64,000 nucleotides of DNA from NCBI RefSeq assembly GCF_035645195.1, contig NZ_DASQNA010000016.1:62001-126000 (forward strand). Reading direction: 5' to 3'. The stretch's first letter is position 1, and the number at the start of each line of letters is the position of its first letter. Below are positions 18,002 through 25,253 of the stretch, piece after piece. The notes beneath the pieces were generated by a model, which worked only from the letters and a program-made list of their open reading frames with translations, was not told the DNA's origin and did no database searches. This DNA is from Paenibacillus sp. Its GTDB lineage: Bacteria > Bacillota > Bacilli > Paenibacillales > YIM-B00363. The position numbers and the translations under genes are program-made.

Positions 18002-18700
18002 TCACGCTTTCGGATGCAATATGAATACGTTGATACTCCGGTCCCGCCCAAAATCCCAATCGGAAAACACGTCGACAATACTCGTATTTAAAATCGTTTG
18101 CAAATGCAGGTTGTTCCGGATATATCGTTTTTCTAAATTGCTCAAGACCTGCTTTAATTGCTTTTCGTACCCTAACCGAATAATTTCATTGCTGATGTCT
18201 ATCAGATTCCCATCCCGCACCATAAGAAGCGTTCTTTTGTTGATCAACCAAGATTCGATGCAGTCCGGGCTTTTTTGCACCTTGCGGCTTATGCCTTCGA
18301 TCTCTCGATGTAAGTCCTCTTTCCCCTCGTACGTCTCCGTTGCATTCTGGTACTCGCCAAGCACACCGACGAACACGCCCGAATGATTATGCAGCTCCCA
18401 ATCGTAATAAAACTCCTGAATATCCATTCCGATCAGCAGCAACAAATAGGCTTTGATCTCGGGAATGATCGAATGCATTACGAATTCCCTAGTATGTTGA
18501 ATCGAATCGGTTTGCCCTTGCTTAAGGAGAATCTTTTCGGTAGGCGTCATGAAGTTCCGCAAATAAATGACAATGAACGGATGATATACGCTCACATAGA
18601 TGGATTGCGGTCCCTTCCCGAAGGCGTCCCTCAGCAATTTGCCGACATGACTCGCAATTTCGTTCTGGTATTGGTTGTCGTTAGTGTTCAAAACATTCAT
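18002..18700 (-). CDS. MpsC-like (DUF2294) protein, paralogue 1
   Basis: 232 residues, soluble. The N-half contains a DUF2294/MpsC-type unit (IASHVGKLLRDAFGKGPQSI, then PFIVIYLRNFMTPTEKILL and QEFYYDWELHNHSGVFVGV). The C-half repeats the pattern more loosely (TLLMVRDGNLIDI and VDVFSDWDFGRDRSINVFIL), so the protein looks like two tandem units. In staphylococci MpsC is encoded beside MpsAB, a cation- or bicarbonate-linked transporter, but no mpsA or mpsB is nearby. The neighbours are an RsbT-like kinase and a kinase-STAS fusion, which suggests a signalling role. The ATG at 18700 touches GAGG. A TTG three codons in (18691) has better spacing. Confidence 0.75.
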   Translation of the reverse strand: MNVLNTNDNQYQNEIASHVGKLLRDAFGKGPQSIYVSVYHPFIVIYLRNFMTPTEKILLKQGQTDSIQHTREFVMHSIIPEIKAYLLLLIGMDIQEFYYDWELHNHSGVFVGVLGEYQNATETYEGKEDLHREIEGISRKVQKSPDCIESWLINKRTLLMVRDGNLIDISNEIIRLGYEKQLKQVLSNLEKRYIRNNLHLQTILNTSIVDVFSDWDFGRDRSINVFILHPKA

Positions 18701-18817
18701 CCTCAGTCTAGGTAAACGGTCTATGCTTTACCCCGTTTTTTAGGATCGCCTCAAAACTTTACACACGCGCTCGATCGGGACATCCTTAAAAGGGGGGGCT
18801 CGGATACAAAATAAAAT

Positions 18818-18902
18818 AGCCTAAATAAAAATAGCCTAAATAAAAAGCTGCAGCGGCAACTTTTTATTTAGGCTTATGTCCAGCTCTATCTCTGGTCCAT
18901 TA
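18818..18902 (-). repeat. Dispersed hairpin repeat, copy A
   Basis: On the minus strand a conserved segment (TAATGGACCAGAGATAGAGC, then TGGACATAAGCCTAAATA) leads into a hairpin with arms AGCCTAAATAAAAAG and CTTTTTATTTAGGCT, followed by a T-rich tail and a second half copy of the 3' arm. It matches copy B at 21010-21078 at 33 of 38 aligned bases in the flank. It may terminate the kinase-STAS transcript or act as a leader of the MpsC-like gene. The rest of 18701-19059 shows nothing else recognisable. Confidence 0.7.
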
Positions 18903-19059
18903 CTGCCAACCTATATTAAAAGTCTTGTTAATAAGTCAAAGGGAGGATCCCCTATCTCTTAAATATAAGGCAAAAGCGTCAAATCTTCCACCCAATACTT
19001 ATTTTAATAATTATTTATAGATTTAGCAAGTTTAAAACTTTGGAATGAATGGTTGGCCG

Positions 19060-20637
19060 CTACACCCATTTTGCATATTCCTCTAGCGCCTGCTGCAATG
19101 TCCCCCTCGTCTCTACTTTCTCGTACAGCGGGACTCCTAATTCCACCATCGTATTGGTGATTTCCGGACGGATCCCGGTGACGATCGCTTTGCAGCCTTG
19201 AATGGCGATGCCGTTCACGATTCGAAACAGATGCGACACAATCGCCGTATCCATATAGGCCACACCGGACAAATCGATAATAATTTGTTTGATCCGCAAT
19301 TGGTAAATTTGGATCAGGACGTTCTCTTGTATTTTCCTGGCGCGGAGCGTATCCAGCGTTCCGACGATCGGCAGGATCGCTATGCTGTCGGACAAGGGAA
19401 TGACGGGCACGGATAAATCCTCGATCACCTCGCGCTGCGACAGCAAGATTTCATTCTTGTACTCCGAATAACTGGAAGCGAAATGCTTTAAATAAGAATC
19501 CAGATTGAAATTGACCTGCCGCTCCAATTCGAAGAAATCTCTTTGCGTTTGTTCGACATTGCTATAGTAGTTGAATAAGAAATCCCAATACAATTTCCGA
19601 AGCATCTGGAACCATTCCAGCTTTAAGATTAAATCCAAGTTCAGCTTCGCCCAATTCCGCCCGTGCTCCTTCGCGTGCATAATGAGGCCGTGTTCGTTCC
19701 GTTCATTGAGCAAATGGACCACTTTGTGCGCGGAATCCAAGATAAATTCAGGCTCTAGACCGGCCGCGGCTTTGACGGATTCGAACAGGTCCTTCCCTTG
19801 CGAAATCAGCAATTCATGAAACTTGTCCCGATTCAGCATATAGTATTGCGTAAAATCTTGACTCTCGACGTAGTTCAGCTGCATTGTGACCACTCCTAGA
19901 TGATTGTTGTTATGAATCGGGAAATGAATCGAAAACTCCGTACCGACTCCGACCTCGCTTCGGACACGGATCGTCCCGCCATGTTCGTAGATCGCCGAAA
20001 ACACTTGCGTCAATCCCATTCCCGTCCCTTCCGTCTTGGACGTATAGAACGGGGTGCCCAGCAACCCTAGCTTATCTTGGGGGATTCCTACCCCGGTGTC
20101 CGACACCTTGACGACTAATCTATTGTTCAATTTGTAATGACTAATCGTGATGGCGCCCTTATCGGATATCGCTTCGAACGCATTTTTCAACAGGTTGAAG
20201 AACGCCTTCTTTAGCTGATTTCTCCTTCCGTACACTCTTGCGTCCGTGTCCGAAAATTGTTTCTTAATCGTAACTTGGTAGGATCTCTCTTGGAAGAGAT
20301 ACAAGATAGACTCCAATTCGGAGCACAGATTGATAGAGTCGTAAGGTTCGTTTTCCAAATCAGGTTTGGATACATGGAGTAAATTCTCCAATGTCGTGAG
20401 TGCGTTTTCCAGCTCCGTGTATGCAAAATCGATGTATTTGTGCGGCGATTCCGTTCTGAGCATTTGAAGGAAACCCTTCACGGCCGTTAAAGGATTTTTC
20501 ACCTCATGGGCGATGCCCGCCGCAATCTGACCGATCGAAGCTAGGCGATCTAACGTGAGGTCGGATTCGGTTTCCCTCTTTCCATTGGATGCAGACAATT
20601 TTCGTACCTTCTTTCGATGTAGTGATCTGGAATTCAT
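19060..20637 (-). CDS. Sensor histidine kinase fused to a C-terminal STAS domain
   Basis: Up to 525 residues, cytoplasmic, with no membrane segment. Residues 30-95 are a HisKA domain (IAAGIAHEVKNPLTAVKGF), and 140-250 are an HATPase domain (NQLKKAFFNLLKNAFEAI, VSDTGVGIP, GTGMGLTQV). Residues about 255-400 are helical and resemble the N-terminal part of RsbR. Residues 405-520 are a STAS domain (IAILPIVGTLDTLRARKIQE, then IIIDLSGVAYMDTAIVSHLF). The ATG at 20637 has no clear ribosome binding site. A TTG at 20598 follows AAGAAGG with good spacing and may be the true start. Either way it overlaps the RsbT-like gene by 95-134 bases. This mixes two-component and stressosome-type parts. Confidence 0.85.
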   Translation of the reverse strand: MNSRSLHRKKVRKLSASNGKRETESDLTLDRLASIGQIAAGIAHEVKNPLTAVKGFLQMLRTESPHKYIDFAYTELENALTTLENLLHVSKPDLENEPYDSINLCSELESILYLFQERSYQVTIKKQFSDTDARVYGRRNQLKKAFFNLLKNAFEAISDKGAITISHYKLNNRLVVKVSDTGVGIPQDKLGLLGTPFYTSKTEGTGMGLTQVFSAIYEHGGTIRVRSEVGVGTEFSIHFPIHNNNHLGVVTMQLNYVESQDFTQYYMLNRDKFHELLISQGKDLFESVKAAAGLEPEFILDSAHKVVHLLNERNEHGLIMHAKEHGRNWAKLNLDLILKLEWFQMLRKLYWDFLFNYYSNVEQTQRDFFELERQVNFNLDSYLKHFASSYSEYKNEILLSQREVIEDLSVPVIPLSDSIAILPIVGTLDTLRARKIQENVLIQIYQLRIKQIIIDLSGVAYMDTAIVSHLFRIVNGIAIQGCKAIVTGIRPEITNTMVELGVPLYEKVETRGTLQQALEEYAKWV

Positions 20638-20965
20638 CCATCATTCGTTTCGCGCCCGCAAGACCTAATCCCAACCCGCGGCGATGGGCGACGTGCTCGC
20701 CCCTCAAGATGCGATCCACATCGGGAATCCCGCCTCCGCGATCCTCAATGGAGATGCGCAAGGCCCCCTCGGCCGTAATCTCACACGAAAAATCCCCCCC
20801 GGAATCGGTATGATCTAATATATTTCGGGTTAATTCCGATACCGCAACGATCACTTTCTGCTGGTTCATCTCCGAAAACGATAGCTGATCCATCAATGCC
20901 CTGACCTTACGCAGCGCTAAATAAATATCTTGCTCCGAATGAATTCGAACGAAGCAGCTCGACAT
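20504..20965 (-). CDS. RsbT-like anti-sigma regulatory serine kinase
   Basis: About 153 residues of the HATPase_c_2/RsbT type, cytoplasmic. Motifs are SELTRNILDHT (N box), EDRGGGIPDV (G1) and GLGLGLAGAKRMMDEF (G2). I place the start at the ATG at 20965 (MSSCFVRIHSEQDI). The frame is open upstream to 21043, but that part overlaps the terminator of the preceding gene. The last 20 residues run past the usual RsbT end and overlap the kinase-STAS start in another frame. RsbT-type kinases phosphorylate STAS partners, so the adjacent STAS domain is the obvious candidate substrate. Confidence 0.82.
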   Translation of the reverse strand: MSSCFVRIHSEQDIYLALRKVRALMDQLSFSEMNQQKVIVAVSELTRNILDHTDSGGDFSCEITAEGALRISIEDRGGGIPDVDRILRGEHVAHRRGLGLGLAGAKRMMDEFQITTSKEGTKIVCIQWKEGNRIRPHVRSPSFDRSDCGGHRP

Positions 20966-21009
20966 GGCGCGGCTCGATCCCTCCGATTCAAGCGAATTCC
21001 ATGGAAAAA

Positions 21010-21078
21010 AGCCTAAACAAAAGCCGCTTGTCGCAGCTCTCATTTAGGCTTATGTCCAGCGCTGTCTCTGGCTCATTA
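21010..21078 (-). repeat. Dispersed hairpin repeat, copy B (likely terminator)
   Basis: On the minus strand TAATGAGCCAGAGACAGCGC and TGGACATAAGCCTAAATG lead to a hairpin closed by AAGCCTAAA and TTTAGGCTT and followed by a T run. It lies nine bases after the second MpsC-like gene and 45 bases before the RsbT-like start. Homologous to copy A. Confidence 0.7.
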
Positions 21079-21086
21079 ACCCTACA

Positions 21087-21788
21087 TTATTGACCGGGTT
21101 GAAGCATGAAAACGAAGACGCTTCTATCGTAATGAAAATCCCAATCGGCGAATACGTCGACGATATGCCTATGTAAAATTCGTTGGAAATGATTGTTGTT
21201 ATGCAAGTGCCGTTTTTCCAAATTTCGTTTCGCCAGTTTCAAATTCTCTTCGTACCCTAAGCGAATCAATTCTTTCTCGATATTGATCAGAATGCCGTTG
21301 CGGACGACCACGAGCGTACGGTCATTGACCATGCAGGAATACGACTCTTCCGGAACCTTCTGCACCATTTCGCTGATGCTTCGGATTTCCTGAAGAAATT
21401 CATCCTTGCCGGGATAATGCTCTCGCTTGATCGCTTCCAAATTGCCTTCGTCCGCTTCGATCCCGACGAAGACGCCGGAGTGGTTATGCAGGCCCCAGTC
21501 GTAATAAAATTGGCGTAAATGCATCCCCGCGATCAACGACGTGAACGCCTTGATTTCAGGGATCAACGTCTTCATCACCAAATCCCTGGTATTCTGCATG
21601 GAGAACACCTGGTCCTGTTCGAGGAGAATTTTCTCCGTTTGGGATAAGAAGCTCCGCAAATACACGACTACGAATGGCCGGCGAATGCTGACGTGGATCG
21701 ACTGCGGTCCCTTCCCGAACGCCTCGCGAAGCAGTCTCCCGATATGACTGGCCAATTCGAGCTGGACTTGTTTTTCATGTTCCAACAA
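21087..21788 (-). CDS. MpsC-like (DUF2294) protein, paralogue 2
   Basis: 233 residues, homologous over the full length to the protein at 18002. The N-half (IGRLLREAFGKGPQSIHVSI, then RQFYYDWGLHNHSGVFVGI) and C-half (TLVVVRNGILINI, then VDVFADWDFHYDRSVFVFML) show the same tandem architecture. The start is a TTG at 21788 after AGGATGAG. The gene is separated from the RsbT-like gene by the hairpin repeat. Together the two paralogues flank the RsbT-like and kinase-STAS genes on one strand. Function unknown; family name from MpsC of the staphylococcal MpsABC system. Confidence 0.77.
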   Translation of the reverse strand: MLEHEKQVQLELASHIGRLLREAFGKGPQSIHVSIRRPFVVVYLRSFLSQTEKILLEQDQVFSMQNTRDLVMKTLIPEIKAFTSLIAGMHLRQFYYDWGLHNHSGVFVGIEADEGNLEAIKREHYPGKDEFLQEIRSISEMVQKVPEESYSCMVNDRTLVVVRNGILINIEKELIRLGYEENLKLAKRNLEKRHLHNNNHFQRILHRHIVDVFADWDFHYDRSVFVFMLQPGQ

Positions 21789-22009
21789 GACTCATCCTAA
21801 CATTGGCAGGCGAAAGCGTCATTTCTTTCACCCAAGACCATTGTAATTATTTTGTTTCCATTTATCAACATCGCTTTGGCGTTGATTGTCTCATTTTGCC
21901 ACTTTGCGGCTTCCTTTATTCGCCTTTGCGGAGACCCCGGACACAGGGCGATTTCGGTTGTGCTACAATGGACGTCAAAAGCATTCACACGTTAGGAAGG
22001 TAACGGGCG

Positions 22010-25000
22010 ATGAGCGTATGGTTAACGAAAAAATCGATCAAGCAATGGTGCGGCACCTACGCTTATCAGAAGGGCGAGCGGTTGTTCCGCGCGAATCAAG
22101 TCCGATTCGTCCACATGGATCCGCGAACCGGCACGTATACCGCCGAGTTGGGCGGCGCGAGCCCTCATATCGCGACCCTGACGCTCGACTCGAACGGCAA
22201 GCCGGAGGCGCAGTGCAGCTGCCCCTCGCTCGGCTCCTTCGATTTGTTCTGCCATCATATTGCCGCCGCGCTGATTCGCCTATACGATCTCCAACAATCC
22301 GATCATGAAGCGGCACAGGCGATCCGCCACGGGGCGGCGGAAGCGCCTGACCGCGCCGATCCGACGGATCTCGCCGAGCGCATTCTCGGCTTGTTCGAAG
22401 AGAAGCCCCTCCGTCCCATTCACAATAGAACGTTATTGGAAACGCGAACGCCGCTAGAGGCGGAGTTCGTCCTGAAGCTCCTCTCCCACAACCCGAACGC
22501 CGCGTTGTTCGGGGTCGAGCTTCGCATCGGGCCGAAGGCGCTCTATATCGTCCAGAACATCGCTTCGTTTCTCGAACGGCTCGACCGGGGCGAAAGCTAC
22601 CCGTTCTCATCGAAGTTTCGCTACGACCCTGAACTGCACAGCTTTGCGAAAGAAAACGAAGCCGTGCTGCAAGCCCTTATAGATATCGTTAAGCATGACG
22701 CGGCATATCGGGAGACGGACCGATTGCTGGTCATCCCGCCTTCCGCTTGGCCCGGTTTCCTGTCCCTGTTATCGCAAGCGCCCAGAACGACCCTCAAAGA
22801 TGGCGACAAAACCTATGAGCGGATCGAAATTTCCCAGGAACCCCTTCCTCTTCGCTTCGAACTGAGGGAGGCAGGCTCCGACCAATATGAATTGTGCGTT
22901 CATGGTCTACAGCCGCTGACGGTCTTGGAACCGTACGAAACGGCGTTCCTCGCGGGCCGGCTGTTCCCGCTCCCGGCCAAGCAATGCAAGCGTCTGGCAG
23001 CGCTGACGACGATGCTGCGCGAGTCGGGGACGGACCGAATCCCGGTCGGCGGCGGCCAGCTGGCATCGTTCATCGAAAAGGCGATACCCGGCTTAAGTAA
23101 GGTAGGAGATGTCGTCATCTCCCCTGCCATCGCGAATCGCGTCGCCAAATCCAAGCTGCGGGCGAAGCTGTATTTGGACCGGGTCAAAGATCGCCTGCTC
23201 GCCTCCGTCGAATTCCACTATGACGAAGTCGTCATCAATCCTGCCGAAGACGGGCGGAAACGCCAAGACGGCCGACGCATCGTCATTCGAGACGCGGAGC
23301 AAGAACGGCGCATTCTCGATCTGATCGAACAAAGCCCGTTCACGAAGACGGAAAGCGGATATTTCTTGAGCGACGAAGAGGCGGAGTTCGATTTCCTGTA
23401 TCGCGTCGTTCCCCAGCTGGAGAAGCTGATGAACGTTTACGCCACGACGGCCGTGAAGCAGCGGGTCCAGAAAATCGAGACGATGCCCAAAGTCAGCGTC
23501 AAGGCCGACGCGGCGGAACGGCTGAATTGGCTGGAATTCCGTCTGGACATGGGCTGGATTCCGGAGACGGAAATCCGGAATTTGGTGAAATCGCTAGAGG
23601 AAAAGCGCAAATATTATCGCCTGCCGAACGGCTCCTTGCTGCCGCTCGACACCGCCGAGCTTCAAGCGTTCGCGGAATTTTTCAACGAGACGGGGCTCCT
23701 CTATACGGATATCGCCGGCTCGGGCATTCGCGTCCCTCTCGTCCGCGCGATTCCGATGCTCGACCACACGTACGGAGGGGTTAAGCTCGACAAGCCGGTC
23801 CGCCGCGTCCTCGACGATCTGCGGAACCCCGACCATCTCGATTTCCCGCTCCCCCCCGAGTTGGCCGGGGTACTGCGGGATTATCAGAAATTCGGGTACC
23901 AGTGGCTGAAGACGCTCGCGCATTACGGGTTCGGGGGCGTATTGGCGGATGATATGGGACTCGGGAAGACGCTGCAGAGCATCGCTTATATCGCTTCGGT
24001 CGTGCCGGACATTCGGCAGCGGCGCATGCCGGCGCTCGTCGTTTGCCCGGGGTCTCTCGTATACAATTGGCGCAACGAGCTGCGCAAGTTCGCCCCGGGG
24101 ATCCGCGCGATCGTCGCGGACGGCAGCCAGCCGGAGCGAGTCCGCAAGATGCTCCGGTTCGCGGAGACGGACGTCGTTATCACCTCGTATCCGCTGTTGC
24201 TGCGGGACATTCGGCGATATGCCGAGCAGCCGTTCCACACCCTAATCCTCGACGAGGCGCAGGCGTTCAAAAACCATACGACGCAGACCGCCCGGGCGGT
24301 CAAATCCATCCGAGCCGAAACTCGATTCGCCTTGACCGGAACCCCTGTCGAGAATCGTCTCGAGGAGCTGTGGTCGATCTTCAACGTCGTATTCCCGGCC
24401 TTGTTCCAAGATCGGAAGGCGTTCGGCAACTTAACGAAGAAGGAGATCGCCCGGCGGGCGCGGCCGTTCATGCTGCGCCGGTGGAAACGCGACGTGCTTC
24501 AAGATCTTCCGGACAAGCTGGAATCGTTGAAGCCCGTCGAGCTGTTGCCGGAACAGAAGAAGCTGTACGCCGCATATCTCGCCAAGCTGCAGGAGGAAAC
24601 GTTGAAGCATCTGAGCGTGGACGGATTTCAGAAGAGCCGGATCAAAATTTTGGCCGGTCTTACCCGGCTGCGGCAAATTTGCTGTCATCCCGCCCTGTTC
24701 CTGGAAGGCTACGAAGGCGGCTCCGCCAAGCTGGAGCAACTGAAGGATATTGTGGAGGAATGCCTCGCGAATCGGAAACGGGTGCTTATTTTCTCTCAAT
24801 TTACCGAGATGCTCGCCTTGATCGGCAGAGCCCTTTCCGAGCAGGGACTGCCGTATTTTTACCTGGACGGCACGACGCCCGCCCGCGAGCGCGTCGAGCT
24901 CTGCAGCCGATTTAATGACGGGGAGATGGATATTTTCCTGATTTCGCTGAAGGCGGGCGGAACCGGGTTGAACCTCACCGGCGCCGACACCGTCATCCTG

Positions 25001-25246
25001 TACGATCTGTGGTGGAACCCCGCGGTCGAGCAGCAAGCCGCCGACCGCGCCCACCGCATCGGTCAGAAGAACGTCGTCCAAATCATCCGCCTGATTGCTC
25101 GAAGGACGATGGAAGAAACGATGTACGAGCTCCAGCACCGGAAGAGACAATTGATCGACGAGGTGTTGAACCCCGAGCTGGATGCGGCCGCCCTGACGGA
25201 ACAAGAAATCCGGGAAATTGTGTTCGGAACGCCGGTCGGCTCGTAA
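22010..25246 (+). CDS. SWIM zinc finger and SNF2-family helicase
   Basis: 1078 residues. Residues about 45-95 carry a SWIM zinc-binding motif (CSCPSLGSFDLFCHHIAAAL). A long middle region resembles the bacterial SNF2-associated domain. Residues about 610-1060 are the two-lobed SNF2 ATPase: Walker A in DDMGLGKTLQSIAY, DEAQ box in LILDEAQAF, motif III in FALTGTPVENRLEELWSIF, motif IV in LIFSQFTEML, motif V in SLKAGGTGLNLTGAD and motif VI in QAADRAHRIGQ. Expected to move along DNA in an ATP-dependent way in repair or transcription. A possible -10 (TACAAT, 21964-21969) lies upstream. It stands alone, divergent from the MpsC-like gene, with no nuclease or methylase nearby to suggest a defence island. 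Confidence 0.93.
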   Translation: MSVWLTKKSIKQWCGTYAYQKGERLFRANQVRFVHMDPRTGTYTAELGGASPHIATLTLDSNGKPEAQCSCPSLGSFDLFCHHIAAALIRLYDLQQSDHEAAQAIRHGAAEAPDRADPTDLAERILGLFEEKPLRPIHNRTLLETRTPLEAEFVLKLLSHNPNAALFGVELRIGPKALYIVQNIASFLERLDRGESYPFSSKFRYDPELHSFAKENEAVLQALIDIVKHDAAYRETDRLLVIPPSAWPGFLSLLSQAPRTTLKDGDKTYERIEISQEPLPLRFELREAGSDQYELCVHGLQPLTVLEPYETAFLAGRLFPLPAKQCKRLAALTTMLRESGTDRIPVGGGQLASFIEKAIPGLSKVGDVVISPAIANRVAKSKLRAKLYLDRVKDRLLASVEFHYDEVVINPAEDGRKRQDGRRIVIRDAEQERRILDLIEQSPFTKTESGYFLSDEEAEFDFLYRVVPQLEKLMNVYATTAVKQRVQKIETMPKVSVKADAAERLNWLEFRLDMGWIPETEIRNLVKSLEEKRKYYRLPNGSLLPLDTAELQAFAEFFNETGLLYTDIAGSGIRVPLVRAIPMLDHTYGGVKLDKPVRRVLDDLRNPDHLDFPLPPELAGVLRDYQKFGYQWLKTLAHYGFGGVLADDMGLGKTLQSIAYIASVVPDIRQRRMPALVVCPGSLVYNWRNELRKFAPGIRAIVADGSQPERVRKMLRFAETDVVITSYPLLLRDIRRYAEQPFHTLILDEAQAFKNHTTQTARAVKSIRAETRFALTGTPVENRLEELWSIFNVVFPALFQDRKAFGNLTKKEIARRARPFMLRRWKRDVLQDLPDKLESLKPVELLPEQKKLYAAYLAKLQEETLKHLSVDGFQKSRIKILAGLTRLRQICCHPALFLEGYEGGSAKLEQLKDIVEECLANRKRVLIFSQFTEMLALIGRALSEQGLPYFYLDGTTPARERVELCSRFNDGEMDIFLISLKAGGTGLNLTGADTVILYDLWWNPAVEQQAADRAHRIGQKNVVQIIRLIARRTMEETMYELQHRKRQLIDEVLNPELDAAALTEQEIREIVFGTPVGS

Positions 25247-25253
25247 CGGCCGG

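Noticed and set aside
22010-25246. SNF2 helicase as part of a phage-defence system
   Set aside because: No nuclease, methylase or other defence gene is adjacent, and SWIM-SNF2 proteins are widespread housekeeping genes in this group.
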